A stretch of 58,138 nucleotides of DNA, taken from assembly GCA_964393895.1 (NCBI GenBank), contig CAYMWP010000010.1, forward strand, positions 1 through 58,138, read 5' to 3'. Position numbers and translations under genes: made by a program. Below the pieces are notes generated by a model, which saw only the letters and a program-made list of their open reading frames with translations, searched no databases and was not told the DNA's origin. Source of the stretch: B4-G1 sp964393895. Lineage in GTDB: Bacteria; Chloroflexota; Anaerolineae; B4-G1. Below, in pieces: positions 7,912 to 16,080 of the stretch (positions are counted from its first letter, which is position 1; every line of letters begins with the position of its first letter).

Positions 7912-9163
7912 CATCCGCTACGATCCGGAAACCCCCGTCCCCGACGACGACAAGTTGGCGGACGACGTGTTCCAGGCCGGGCTGGAGCTTTGCGCCGAGG
8001 CCGGCTGCTACTGCACATCCACCAGCCGGGTGATTCCTTTCACCAAAGAAGAGATTCTGGAGGGGTTGAGGGACGCCCCTGCCGCGCCGGTCTTTGGCGA
8101 GGGGGCCGACGAAAAGACGATGGTCGCCCGCCGGCCGGAGAGCGACGACCCGCCCTACTGTTTCCTGGGAGCGGGCGGTGGCATTGCCACCACCGAAGAC
8201 GTATACGTCAGAATAGTGGAAGGTTACGGGCGCAACCCGCTGATCAACTCGGTCACGTGCCCCACGATCACCCTGATCAACGGTATGACGGTGCAGGCTG
8301 GTTCGCCTCTCGAGCTTTTGGCCTGCATCCGGTCGGTGGTGCTGGGGCGCGAGGCTCTGCGCCGGGCGCAACGGCCGGGCTTGCCGATCATGAACTCGAT
8401 CGCCACGGCGGTGACTGACGCCGGCAAGATCACCGGCAGTGCGTTCGGACTGCGCAATTCCGACGCCTGGGTGATCGGCTTTATGGCCCCGCTTCAGGTG
8501 AACTTTGAGCGGTTGAACGAGGTCGCCTACGTCCGCGCCCGAGGGGGGCAGATCGTGGGCGAGAGCGGGCCGATCATGGGCGGCTACGCCGGCGGGCCGG
8601 CGGGTGTGGCCGTGATCAACGTGGCCTATCACCTGCTGTCCATACTGGTCTTGAGGGCCGCGGCTCACCTGACCTTCCCCATGGATTTCAGATACGGCTG
8701 CAACACCAGCCTCGAGATAATGTGGCCCATCAGCATCAGCACGCAGGCCATCTGCCGCAACAGCCACCTGCCGATGATGAACCTGACCTACGTGGGTGCC
8801 GGCCCAATGACCGAGATGTGCCTGTACGAGATAGCCACCTCGTTGGTGAATCGTGTGGCCTCAGGTGGCGGCATTGAGTTCGGTGGGGTAGCCAAGGCGA
8901 TCAATCTCGACCACTTTACACCGTTGGAGCCCAAGTTTGCCTCCGAAGTGGCCCACGCCGTGGCCGGTATGACCCGGGCGGAGGCTAACGAGATCGTCAA
9001 AAAGCTGCTGCCCAAGTATACGGACAAGTTACCCAACCCGCCCAAGGGAAAGAGGTTCCAGGAAGCCTACGACTGGGATTCAATCGAGCCTTGCCAGGAG
9101 TACCTCGACCTGTACGGCAAGGTCAAGGAGGAACTGATGGGCTATGGCTTGAGGTTCAAGTAG
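7796..9163 (+). CDS. MtmB-like corrinoid methyltransferase without pyrrolysine (type a, module 2)
   Basis: 455 aa, same length as the type-a gene at 4282 and identical to it over the first 39 codons, then diverged. Landmarks: CYCTSTSRVIPFT, MGGYAGGPAG, GAGPMTEMCLYE, KRFQEAYD and RPGLPIMNSIAT at the former pyrrolysine site. Type-a blocks such as MDFRYGCNTSLEIMWPIS are retained, but substrate-side segments changed (FLGAGGGIATTED, HLPMMNLTYVG). Neighbours are the identical corrinoid protein 16 bp upstream and a type-b paralogue 16 bp downstream. Divergence of the enzyme body next to an unchanged carrier suggests a different substrate with a shared methyl acceptor; this is inference. Confidence 0.87.
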   Translation: MISFFEIVKRALNGPYYAEQDFAMKVVVPKLREVVAKYDIRYDPETPVPDDDKLADDVFQAGLELCAEAGCYCTSTSRVIPFTKEEILEGLRDAPAAPVFGEGADEKTMVARRPESDDPPYCFLGAGGGIATTEDVYVRIVEGYGRNPLINSVTCPTITLINGMTVQAGSPLELLACIRSVVLGREALRRAQRPGLPIMNSIATAVTDAGKITGSAFGLRNSDAWVIGFMAPLQVNFERLNEVAYVRARGGQIVGESGPIMGGYAGGPAGVAVINVAYHLLSILVLRAAAHLTFPMDFRYGCNTSLEIMWPISISTQAICRNSHLPMMNLTYVGAGPMTEMCLYEIATSLVNRVASGGGIEFGGVAKAINLDHFTPLEPKFASEVAHAVAGMTRAEANEIVKKLLPKYTDKLPNPPKGKRFQEAYDWDSIEPCQEYLDLYGKVKEELMGYGLRFK

Positions 9164-9179
9164 TGGAGGGAGCAGAAAA

Positions 9180-10544
9180 ATGATAGACTTTTTCGAGATT
9201 GTCAAACGGTCGTTGAACGGCCCTTACTATGCCGAAAAGGACTTTGACCTGAAGGTCATGGTCCCTAAACTCCGGGAGGTGGTGAAAAAGTACGACATCC
9301 GCTACGACCCCGATGACCCCATCCCCAACGACGACAAACTGGCGGATGATGTGTTCCAGGCCGCGCTGGAGCTGTGTATCGAGACCGGCTGCTACTGCAC
9401 AGACACCAGCCGGGTGATCCAATTCACCGCAGAAGAGGTTATGGAAGCCTTGCGGGACGCTCCCGCCGATCCGGTGTTTGGCGAGGGCAGCGATAGAAAA
9501 GCAATGCTCGCCCGCCGGCCAGAGAGCGACATCCCGCCCTGGTGTTTCGTGGGAGCGGGCGGCGCGACGTGCAGTAACGAGGACGTGTACGTCAGGCTGG
9601 TGGAAGGGTATGGGCGCAATCCGCTGGCCGATTCCATCACCTGCCCAAACATAGCCACGATCAATGGCATGCGGACCCAGGCCGGCTCGCCTTTGGAACT
9701 GTTGGCCTGCATCCGGTCGGTGGTGCTGGGGCGCGAGGGCTTGCGCCGGGCGCAGCGACCGGGGCTGCCGATCATGAACTCGATCTCCACGGCGGTGACC
9801 GACGCGGGCAAGATCACCGGCAGTCAGTTTGGACTGCGGGATTCTGACTGTTGGGTCGTTGGCTTTGCGGCCGAGTTCAAGGTCTCCTTTGAACGTTTGA
9901 ACGAGGTCGCCTACATACTCGCCAGGGGCGGGCAGATCATGGGCGAAAGCGGCCCGATCCTGGGCGGCTACGCCGGCGGGCCAGAGGGAGTAGCCGTGGT
10001 CAGCACAGCCTACCACATTCACTCCATCCTGGTTCTGCGGGCCGCCGCTCACTTGACATTCCCCATGGATCTTCGAGGGTGGACTACCAGTCAGCAATTG
10101 CTGTGGACTCAGAGCCTCGCCACTCAGGCCATCAATCGCAACAGCCATATGCCCCATCTCTGGTACACCTACTGCGCAGCCGGCCCAATGACCGAGATGA
10201 ACTTTTACGAGATCGCCGCCGGCAACATAACGGGCGTGGTCTCGGGAGGGAACATTGAGTTTGGCGGCGTGGGGGCGGCCAAGAACATTGATCACCTCAC
10301 CCCAATGCAGCCCCGGTTCGCATCCGAAGTGGCCCACGCCGCGGCAGGCATGAGCCGGGCCGAGGCCAACGGAATTGTCAAAAAGCTGCTGGCCAAGTAC
10401 GAGGACAAACTGACTGACGCGCCCAAGGGCGTCAAGTTCCAGGATTGCTACGATTGGGGTTCGATAGAACCTCATCAGGAATACGTCGATCTGTACAACA
10501 GGATCAAGGAAGAGTTAACGGGCTACGGCCTAAAGTTCAAGTAA
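9180..10544 (+). CDS. MtmB-like corrinoid methyltransferase without pyrrolysine (type b, module 2)
   Basis: 454 aa, matching the type-b gene at 5666 in length and in diagnostic blocks (FVGAGGATCSNED, MDLRGWTTSQQLLWTQS, FGGVGAAKNIDHLTPM). Family landmarks CYCTDTSRVIQFT, LGGYAGGPEG, AAGPMTEMNFYE and VKFQDCYD are present. The former pyrrolysine site reads RPGLPIMNSIST. It is the last gene of the second module and is followed by a 146-bp hairpin-forming repeat (10546-10691) before the aminotransferase. Whether transcription continues into the aminotransferase is unclear. Confidence 0.87.
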   Translation: MIDFFEIVKRSLNGPYYAEKDFDLKVMVPKLREVVKKYDIRYDPDDPIPNDDKLADDVFQAALELCIETGCYCTDTSRVIQFTAEEVMEALRDAPADPVFGEGSDRKAMLARRPESDIPPWCFVGAGGATCSNEDVYVRLVEGYGRNPLADSITCPNIATINGMRTQAGSPLELLACIRSVVLGREGLRRAQRPGLPIMNSISTAVTDAGKITGSQFGLRDSDCWVVGFAAEFKVSFERLNEVAYILARGGQIMGESGPILGGYAGGPEGVAVVSTAYHIHSILVLRAAAHLTFPMDLRGWTTSQQLLWTQSLATQAINRNSHMPHLWYTYCAAGPMTEMNFYEIAAGNITGVVSGGNIEFGGVGAAKNIDHLTPMQPRFASEVAHAAAGMSRAEANGIVKKLLAKYEDKLTDAPKGVKFQDCYDWGSIEPHQEYVDLYNRIKEELTGYGLKFK

Positions 10545-10545
10545 T

Positions 10546-10691
10546 CAGTAGCCAGTAAACAGTAGTCAGTAAACAGTAGTCAGTAAACAGTAGTCAGATG
10601 TCAGTAGTCAGTAGCCGGATGTCTGACTACTGACAACTGACATCTGGCTACTGACAACTGACTACTGACATCTGACATCTGACTACTGACC
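10546..10691. repeat. Low-complexity repeat with a long inverted repeat
   Basis: The left half repeats CAGTAAACAGTAGT about three times; the right half is rich in the complementary ACTACTGACATCTG. The block 10595-10623 is an imperfect reverse complement of 10639-10674, giving a stem of roughly 30 bp. It fills the gap between the last MtmB-like gene and the aminotransferase and may act as an RNA hairpin that separates their expression. Confidence 0.8.
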
Positions 10692-10704
10692 AAGGAGCAA
10701 ACCT

Positions 10705-12027
10705 ATGACAAGCGAAGAGATCGTCAATCTAAACCGCGAGCACGTGTTCTTCTCGTGGTCTACACAAAGCCAGGTCAACCCTATCCCCGTCGTCCGTAGT
10801 GAAGGGGTCTACTTCTGGGATGCGGACGGCAAGCGCTACCTGGACTTTTCATCGCAGCTTATGAACGTGAACATCGGCCACGGCAATCAAAAGGTCATCA
10901 AAGCCATCCAGGAGCAAGTGGCCAAGTTTCAGTACATCTACCCAGGCACCGCCACCGAGCCAAAGGGCCGACTGGGCCAACTGCTGGCCGAGATCACGCC
11001 CGGCGATCTGTACAAGACGTTCTTCACGTTGGGTGGGGCCGAGGCGAACGAGAACGCGATCAAGTTTGCACGCCTCTACACCGGGCGACACAAGATCATC
11101 ACCCGCTACCGCTCCTACCACGGAGCGACGGCCGGCGCGATGGCGCTCTCCGGCGACCCGCGCCGCCTGCCGGTGGAGCCGCTCATCTCTGGCGTGGTCC
11201 ACGTGCAGGACCCCTATTGCTACCGTTGCCCCTTTGGCTGGACGCTAGAGACCTGCCACCGGGAGTGCATTGACCACGTGGAGCAGGTCATCAAGTTCGA
11301 GGGACCGGAGAACGTGGCGGCGGTCCTTCTGGAGGGTGTTACCGGCACCAGCGGCCTCATGATCCCCCCCGACGAGTACTGGCCGCGTATGCGCGAGATC
11401 TGCGACAAGTACGACATCCTGCTCATGGACGATGAGGTGATGAGCGGTTTTGGGCGTACCGGCGAATGGTTCGGCGTGGATCACTGGGGTGTGGCGCCGG
11501 ACATTATGACGATGGCCAAGGGCATCACCTCTGGCTACGTGCCACTGGGCGCTGTGACCGTCTCCAAGTCTATCGCCGATCATTTTAGCGACAGGCCACT
11601 CCCCCTGGGCCTGACCTACTCCGGTCACCCGGTGTGCATGGCGGCCGGCGTCGCCGCAATTGAGGTCTACAGGGAAGAAAAGCTGGTAGAGAACGCTAAA
11701 GCGATGGGCGTAATCCTCAAAGAGGGGCTAGAGGAACTGAAAGCCAAACACCCCAGCGTGGGCGACGTGCGCTGCATCGGCCTGTTCTCCGTCATCGAAC
11801 TGGTAAAAGACAAAGAGACAAAAGAGCCACTGGCCCCCTGGAACGCCAAACCGCACGAAATGGGCGTCATGGCCAAGGTGCCGGGCGCGATCCGAGAGCG
11901 GGGGATGTTCACCTTCTCCAAGTGGAACTGGATCTTTGTGGTTCCACCGTTGAGCATCAACGAGACAGAGCTATGCGATGGTCTAGGCATCCTCGACGAG
12001 GTGCTGAACATAACCGATGGAGGATGA
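10705..12027 (+). CDS. Class-III (omega-amino) aminotransferase
   Basis: 440-aa PLP enzyme of fold type I, class III. Conserved pieces: FFTLGGAEANENAIKFAR (phosphate-binding region), SYHGAT, LLMDDEVMSGFGRTG (the cofactor-contacting Asp) and MAKGITSGYVPLGAV with the Schiff-base lysine at about K272. The family transfers an amino group from a terminal primary amine, often to pyruvate, leaving an aldehyde; the overall pattern resembles taurine:pyruvate and beta-alanine:pyruvate aminotransferases. It starts at an ATG behind CAAGGAGC. It sits between N-demethylase-like enzymes and an aldehyde oxidoreductase, so it could convert a demethylated amine to the aldehyde that AOR oxidises. The exact substrate is unknown. 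Confidence 0.88.
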   Translation: MTSEEIVNLNREHVFFSWSTQSQVNPIPVVRSEGVYFWDADGKRYLDFSSQLMNVNIGHGNQKVIKAIQEQVAKFQYIYPGTATEPKGRLGQLLAEITPGDLYKTFFTLGGAEANENAIKFARLYTGRHKIITRYRSYHGATAGAMALSGDPRRLPVEPLISGVVHVQDPYCYRCPFGWTLETCHRECIDHVEQVIKFEGPENVAAVLLEGVTGTSGLMIPPDEYWPRMREICDKYDILLMDDEVMSGFGRTGEWFGVDHWGVAPDIMTMAKGITSGYVPLGAVTVSKSIADHFSDRPLPLGLTYSGHPVCMAAGVAAIEVYREEKLVENAKAMGVILKEGLEELKAKHPSVGDVRCIGLFSVIELVKDKETKEPLAPWNAKPHEMGVMAKVPGAIRERGMFTFSKWNWIFVVPPLSINETELCDGLGILDEVLNITDGG

Positions 12028-12034
12028 TAGTAGG

Positions 12035-13909
12035 ATGAGTGGAAATTGGAACAAGTTCCTCTCCGTCAATCTTGGCACAGGCGAGATCTCAATCGAAGAG
12101 CCGGGCGAAGAACTATATCGCGGCTTCCTCGGAGGCTATGGTCTCGGAGCCCGGGTCATCTACTCACGGCAAAAGCCTGGGGTTGACCCGCTGGGACCGG
12201 ACAACACCCTCGGTTTCACGACCGGCGTCCTGGTCGGTGCTCCGGTGGTGGGAGCGACCCGCTTTACGGTGTGCGGCAAATCCCCCCTGACGGGTACCTG
12301 GGGTGACGCCAACAGCGGGGGGCACTTTGCCACGGCCCTGAAGAAATCCGGGTTCGACGCCATCTTTTTCAGCGGCGCATCTGATGAACCGGTGTTTCTC
12401 TACATCGAGGATGGCGAGGTAGAACTGCGAGACGCAGCAGACCTCTGGGGCAAGGATACTGTCGAGACAGAAGATGCACTGAAAGAGGAGTTTGGGCAGG
12501 ATACCCAGGTGGCCTGTATCGGCCCGGCGGGAGAAAATCTGGCCCGTATCGCCGCCATCATCCACGACCGGGGACGCGCTGCCGGACGCTCGGGGTTGGG
12601 GACCGTCATGGGCTCCAAACGGCTCAAGGCCATCGCCGTGCGCGGAACGCTTTCCGTGCCTCTGGCGGACGAGGACAGGGCCAAGGAGTTGAGAACGACG
12701 TGTATGCGAGTCATCAATGCGGATGAAGGCGCGGCCCGCTTCCGCAAGTACGGCACGATCAGTCACGTGGCGAGTTCCACTTTCAGCGGCGACTCTCCGG
12801 TGAAGAACTGGACCGGCGTCGGCCTGGAACATTTTCCAACGGCGGAAGCGATCAGTGACGACAACGTCCTCAAGCACGAGGTTAAAAAGTATGCCTGCTA
12901 CCGCTGTCCGATCGCGTGCGGCGGCGTCTACCGGGTCGAGAGTGGTCCCTATGCCGTGGATCACAGTCTCAAGCCCGAGTACGAGACCTGCGCCATGTTC
13001 GGCAGCAACCTGCTCAACGACAACCTGGAATCCATCATCAAGGCGAACGACATCTGCAACCGGTATGGCCTGGATACGATTTCGACGGCGGCAACGGTAG
13101 CCTTTGCCATCGAATGTTACGAGAACGGACTGATCACCAAGGAGGATACCGGTGGCCTGGAGTTGGCGTGGGGCGACCACGCGGCAATCGTGCGGTTGAC
13201 AGAGATGATTGCCAGGAGAGAGGGTGTCGGCGACCTGCTGGCGGAGGGAAGCAAGATCGCCGGGGAGAGAATAGGTGGGAGGGCATCAGAATACGCCGTT
13301 CACGCCGGCGGACAGGAGTTGGCGGCTCACGACCCACGCTTTGCGCCCACCTTTGCCGTGAACGCCGTGGCTGATGCGACTCCTGGACGCCACACGCAGA
13401 TGGGGCTATCTTGGTTCGAGATGGGGGCCGGGATGAAGGGAATGGACATCCCAGACCTGGACAAGTACGCGGTTGAGGGCAAGGGTGAGCTTAACGCCAG
13501 GTTGCTAAACGTGATGAACGCCGTCCTCTCTATGGGTGTGTGTTTGTTCGTCTACGGAAGCAGGGTGGAAGTGCCCATGTGGCCCGAGATCGTCCAGGCG
13601 GTGACCGGGTGGGACTGCTCGTTGGAGGAACTGGAGAGGACGGGCGCTCGGATTGGGGCGATCCGCCAGGCATTCAACGTCCGGGAAGGGGTGCGCGTGG
13701 CCGACGTTCCCATCTCCGGCCGGGCGACGGGCCACCCACCTCTGGAGAGCGGGCCGCTTGCGGATGTGGTCATTGATATGGAGACCAGAAAGCGGGATCT
13801 TTACAAAGCACGCGGGTGGGATCCGGAGACGGGCTGGCCCCTGAAGGAGACGCTGGTCGACCTGGGTCTGGAGGACGTCGCCAAGGATCTGTATGGCGGG
13901 ACCGAATAA
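12035..13909 (+). CDS. Aldehyde:ferredoxin oxidoreductase (second copy, complete)
   Basis: 624-aa tungstopterin enzyme with one [4Fe-4S] cluster. N-terminal motifs GFLGGYGLGARVIY, TGVLVGAPVVGATRF and WGDANSGGHFATALKKSGFDAI fit the AOR fold. Cluster ligands C288-x2-C291-x3-C295 (YACYRCPIAC) plus a late cysteine near 503 (MGVCLFV) match the family pattern. The ATG at 12035 is preferred over 12017 because GGAGG at 12019-12023 serves it; the gene follows the aminotransferase without a gap. A MoaD-like gene overlaps its 3' end by 17 bp, a usual arrangement for enzymes needing pterin. Likely role: oxidation of the aldehyde made by the aminotransferase, with reduced ferredoxin as product. Confidence 0.92.
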   Translation: MSGNWNKFLSVNLGTGEISIEEPGEELYRGFLGGYGLGARVIYSRQKPGVDPLGPDNTLGFTTGVLVGAPVVGATRFTVCGKSPLTGTWGDANSGGHFATALKKSGFDAIFFSGASDEPVFLYIEDGEVELRDAADLWGKDTVETEDALKEEFGQDTQVACIGPAGENLARIAAIIHDRGRAAGRSGLGTVMGSKRLKAIAVRGTLSVPLADEDRAKELRTTCMRVINADEGAARFRKYGTISHVASSTFSGDSPVKNWTGVGLEHFPTAEAISDDNVLKHEVKKYACYRCPIACGGVYRVESGPYAVDHSLKPEYETCAMFGSNLLNDNLESIIKANDICNRYGLDTISTAATVAFAIECYENGLITKEDTGGLELAWGDHAAIVRLTEMIARREGVGDLLAEGSKIAGERIGGRASEYAVHAGGQELAAHDPRFAPTFAVNAVADATPGRHTQMGLSWFEMGAGMKGMDIPDLDKYAVEGKGELNARLLNVMNAVLSMGVCLFVYGSRVEVPMWPEIVQAVTGWDCSLEELERTGARIGAIRQAFNVREGVRVADVPISGRATGHPPLESGPLADVVIDMETRKRDLYKARGWDPETGWPLKETLVDLGLEDVAKDLYGGTE

Positions 13910-14222
13910 CGGACACCCGTACGGCGAGCGGGAGCAGGGAATCTGGGTACGCGTTCACCTATTTGAGACACTGCGGGGGCGGGTGGGACGGGCGCAGATA
14001 GAGGTGACGCTACAGCCGGGCACGACTCTGGAGGGCCTGTTTCACCACATGGCCGCAGAGGTAGATGAAGGATTTATGGACATTCTTGTCCGCCCTCCGG
14101 GGGAGCCCAGCATCTGCGTGGTGATCCTGAATGGCCGCACGCTGCGGTTCCCCCGCGACCTGCAGCGTGAGCTTGAGGCAGGAGACGAGCTACACCTGAT
14201 CCCCCCCATCGCCGGTGGATAA
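13893..14222 (+). CDS. MoaD/ThiS-family sulfur carrier for pterin cofactor
   Basis: 109-aa beta-grasp protein ending in IPPIAGG; the terminal Gly-Gly is the thiocarboxylate site of MoaD/ThiS carriers. The ubiquitin-like core shows VRVHLFETLRGR at the N-terminal strand and VVILNGRTL...L.AGDELHLIPP near the end. It overlaps the AOR gene by 17 bp with AAGGA just upstream of its ATG. It most likely donates sulfur for the metal-binding dithiolene of the AOR cofactor. Confidence 0.82.
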   Translation: MAGPNNGHPYGEREQGIWVRVHLFETLRGRVGRAQIEVTLQPGTTLEGLFHHMAAEVDEGFMDILVRPPGEPSICVVILNGRTLRFPRDLQRELEAGDELHLIPPIAGG

Positions 14223-14227
14223 GGGTT

Positions 14228-14503
14228 GTGGTGGACCCTGAACTGGACAAGGCGTATTTTGAAAAGGACCAACTGTCTGCCCGGGTAGAGATCGGCACGG
14301 AAAGAGGCACGTTCGAGAGGTTTGTGGACGTTCCAACAGGTGATCCTCGCAATCCTCTGACCACTGAGGAAATAGAGGCCAAATTCAGGAACCAGGCGGC
14401 CTATGTCTTGGAGGAGGTCGAGATTGATCAGGTGATCGAAAAGATATACGATTTCGAGAACCTCGAGACCGTATCGGATCTTGTGTCATCGCTTGGGGGG
14501 TAG
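14228..14503 (+). pseudogene. Isolated C-terminal fragment of an MmgE/PrpD-family protein
   Basis: 91 codons matching only the last part of MmgE/PrpD proteins (2-methylcitrate dehydratase family): VDPELDKAYF...VDVPTGDPRNPLTTEEIEAKF...FENLETVSDLVSSL. A complete family member has about 450 residues, so the catalytic helical domain is missing. Upstream DNA in this frame is the MoaD-like gene, so the 5' part was deleted rather than frameshifted. A GTG codon 6 nt after the MoaD stop could start a short protein, and the frame is clean for 91 codons. It may be a recent remnant or a retained small protein; remnant is favoured. Confidence 0.7.
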
Positions 14504-14619
14504 TGTCAGCGGTCGAGCCACCGAGGATGGGATATGGAATCACACTATGGATTCGAAGGCTATGGATGCGGTCTGTGCCAGACAAGAGTTCCGTGTGAAT
14601 CCAGGATACCGGAAGGGGG

Positions 14620-15984
14620 ATGAACATGATTGGAAGTCACCTGTTGCAATTGCTGGCGGCCCGTGCCGAGTCGGGCAACCCGCTCAGGGTGGGACTGATC
14701 GGGGCGGGCAGATTTGGAACAATGTTCCTGAGCCAGGCCCGTCGCGTGCAGGGCTTGCACGTGTTGGGGATAGCCGACCTGTCGCTGGAGCGAACCCGAG
14801 ACGCGCTGTCTCGTGCCGGGTGGCCAGCGGAGCAGTTTGCGGCGGGCGGTGTGACCCAGGCCCTCGAAACCGGGGCCACCTATCTCACCGACGACGGCGC
14901 GTCGCTCATCCAGGCCGATGGTCTGGAGGTCGTGATTGAGGCGACGGGCAACCCGGTCGCAGGCATCCGGTATGCGCTACAGGCGATTGAGAACGGCCGG
15001 CACGTGGTCATGGTCAACGTGGAGGCGGATGTACTGGCCGGTCCGCTCCTGGCCGAACGCGCGGCTGCCGCGGGTGTGGTCTACAGCCTGGCCTACGGCG
15101 ACCAGCCAGCCTTGATCTGCGAACTGGTCGAGTGGGCCTACTCGAATGGATTTGAGGTTGTCTGCGCAGGCAAAGGGGCCCGGTATCTGCCCGTCTACCA
15201 CACCTCTACCCCCGATACCGTGTGGGAGTACTATGGCTTCAGCCCGGACAAGGTCGCACGGGACGGCCTATCCGCCCAGATGTACAACTCGTTTCTAGAT
15301 GGCACCAAGTCGGCCATCGAGATGGCGGCCGTGGCGAACGCCACCGGCCTGGTGCCCCAACCGGAGGGGTTGCTCTTTCCACCCTGTGGGGTAAACGATC
15401 TGCCGCACGTCTGCCGGCCTCGCAGCGATGGCGGCCAGCTTGCCCACGCGGGGACGGTTGAGGTCGTCTCCAGCCTGGAGCGGGATGGGCGCCCCGTATA
15501 CGGCGACTTGCGTCATGGAGTCTTTGTCACGCTCAAAGCGTCGAGTAACTATGTCAAGCGCTGTTTCGCCGAATACCTGCCGACCGATTCCACCGGCTGG
15601 TATGCGGCCATGGTCCGGCCCTACCACCTGGTTGGCCTAGAGCTGACCACGAGCGTGCTAAAGGCAGGGCTGCGGGGTGAGGCCACGGGGTTCCCCGTCG
15701 GCTTTAGGGCCGACGTCGTCGCCACAGCCAAGAAGCACCTGGCCGCGGGCAGCCTGCTGGACGGGGAGGGTGGATTCGCCGTCTATGGCGCGCTGATGCC
15801 CGCCGAGGATGCCCTAAAGGCCGGGGCGCTGCCCGTAGGCCTGGCGCACAACCTGAGGCTAAAGAACGAGGTGGCGGCCGGTCAACCCGTTCGCTGGACC
15901 GACGTCGCGTACGATGAAGCGAACCCAGTGGTGCGCTTCCGCCGGGAGATGGAGCAGCATATGGGGAACGATCTTGGACTGTAG
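14620..15984 (+). CDS. NAD(P)-dependent oxidoreductase with C-terminal SAF domain
   Basis: 454 aa. The N-terminal Rossmann domain (RVGLIGAGRFGTMF) is followed by a homoserine-dehydrogenase-like middle (VVIEATGNPVAGIRYALQAIENGRHVVMVNVEADVL). The C-terminal ~100 residues (YGALMPAEDALKAGALPVGLAHNLRLKNEVAAGQPVRWTDV) look like a SAF/antifreeze-like domain. Related proteins occur in sugar and sugar-acid catabolic clusters, but the reaction of this one is not known. A GGAAGGGGG tract precedes two close ATGs (14620 and 14626). Together with the enolase-superfamily protein downstream it suggests that a hydroxylated carbon skeleton is also processed here. Confidence 0.75.
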   Translation: MNMIGSHLLQLLAARAESGNPLRVGLIGAGRFGTMFLSQARRVQGLHVLGIADLSLERTRDALSRAGWPAEQFAAGGVTQALETGATYLTDDGASLIQADGLEVVIEATGNPVAGIRYALQAIENGRHVVMVNVEADVLAGPLLAERAAAAGVVYSLAYGDQPALICELVEWAYSNGFEVVCAGKGARYLPVYHTSTPDTVWEYYGFSPDKVARDGLSAQMYNSFLDGTKSAIEMAAVANATGLVPQPEGLLFPPCGVNDLPHVCRPRSDGGQLAHAGTVEVVSSLERDGRPVYGDLRHGVFVTLKASSNYVKRCFAEYLPTDSTGWYAAMVRPYHLVGLELTTSVLKAGLRGEATGFPVGFRADVVATAKKHLAAGSLLDGEGGFAVYGALMPAEDALKAGALPVGLAHNLRLKNEVAAGQPVRWTDVAYDEANPVVRFRREMEQHMGNDLGL

Positions 15985-16016
15985 CTACACAGAATCTAGC
16001 CGCATCACTTTACTAC

Positions 16017-16047
16017 CTCGACTACGAGCCGAATGTAACATTGTCGA
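16017..16047. repeat. Short derivative of the MITE-like element at 43036
   Basis: Bases 16020-16047 are the exact reverse complement of 43037-43064 (28 bp), covering one terminal inverted repeat and adjacent sequence of that element. CTCGAC at 16017-16022 may represent the other end after internal deletion. It lies between the SAF oxidoreductase and the ornithine-cyclodeaminase-like gene. Confidence 0.7.
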
Positions 16048-16080
16048 ACTACATAGAGAACGCAACAACAGGAGAGAGTC

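Noticed and set aside
9156..10475. 439-codon open frame antisense to the fourth MtmB-like gene, and similar long minus-strand frames at 7622-8767 and 17217-18593
   Set aside because: They mirror well-supported plus-strand enzymes, have compositions rich in His, Arg, Gly and Pro with no family motifs, and arise from GC-rich codon bias.
10546..10691. CRISPR-like or origin-like repeat
   Set aside because: Repeat units are short, irregular and have no unique spacers; no DnaA boxes or replication genes are nearby.
12017..12034. ATG at 12017 as start of the second AOR
   Set aside because: It overlaps the aminotransferase end and lacks a ribosome-binding site, while 12035 has GGAGG at suitable distance and fits the family N-terminus.
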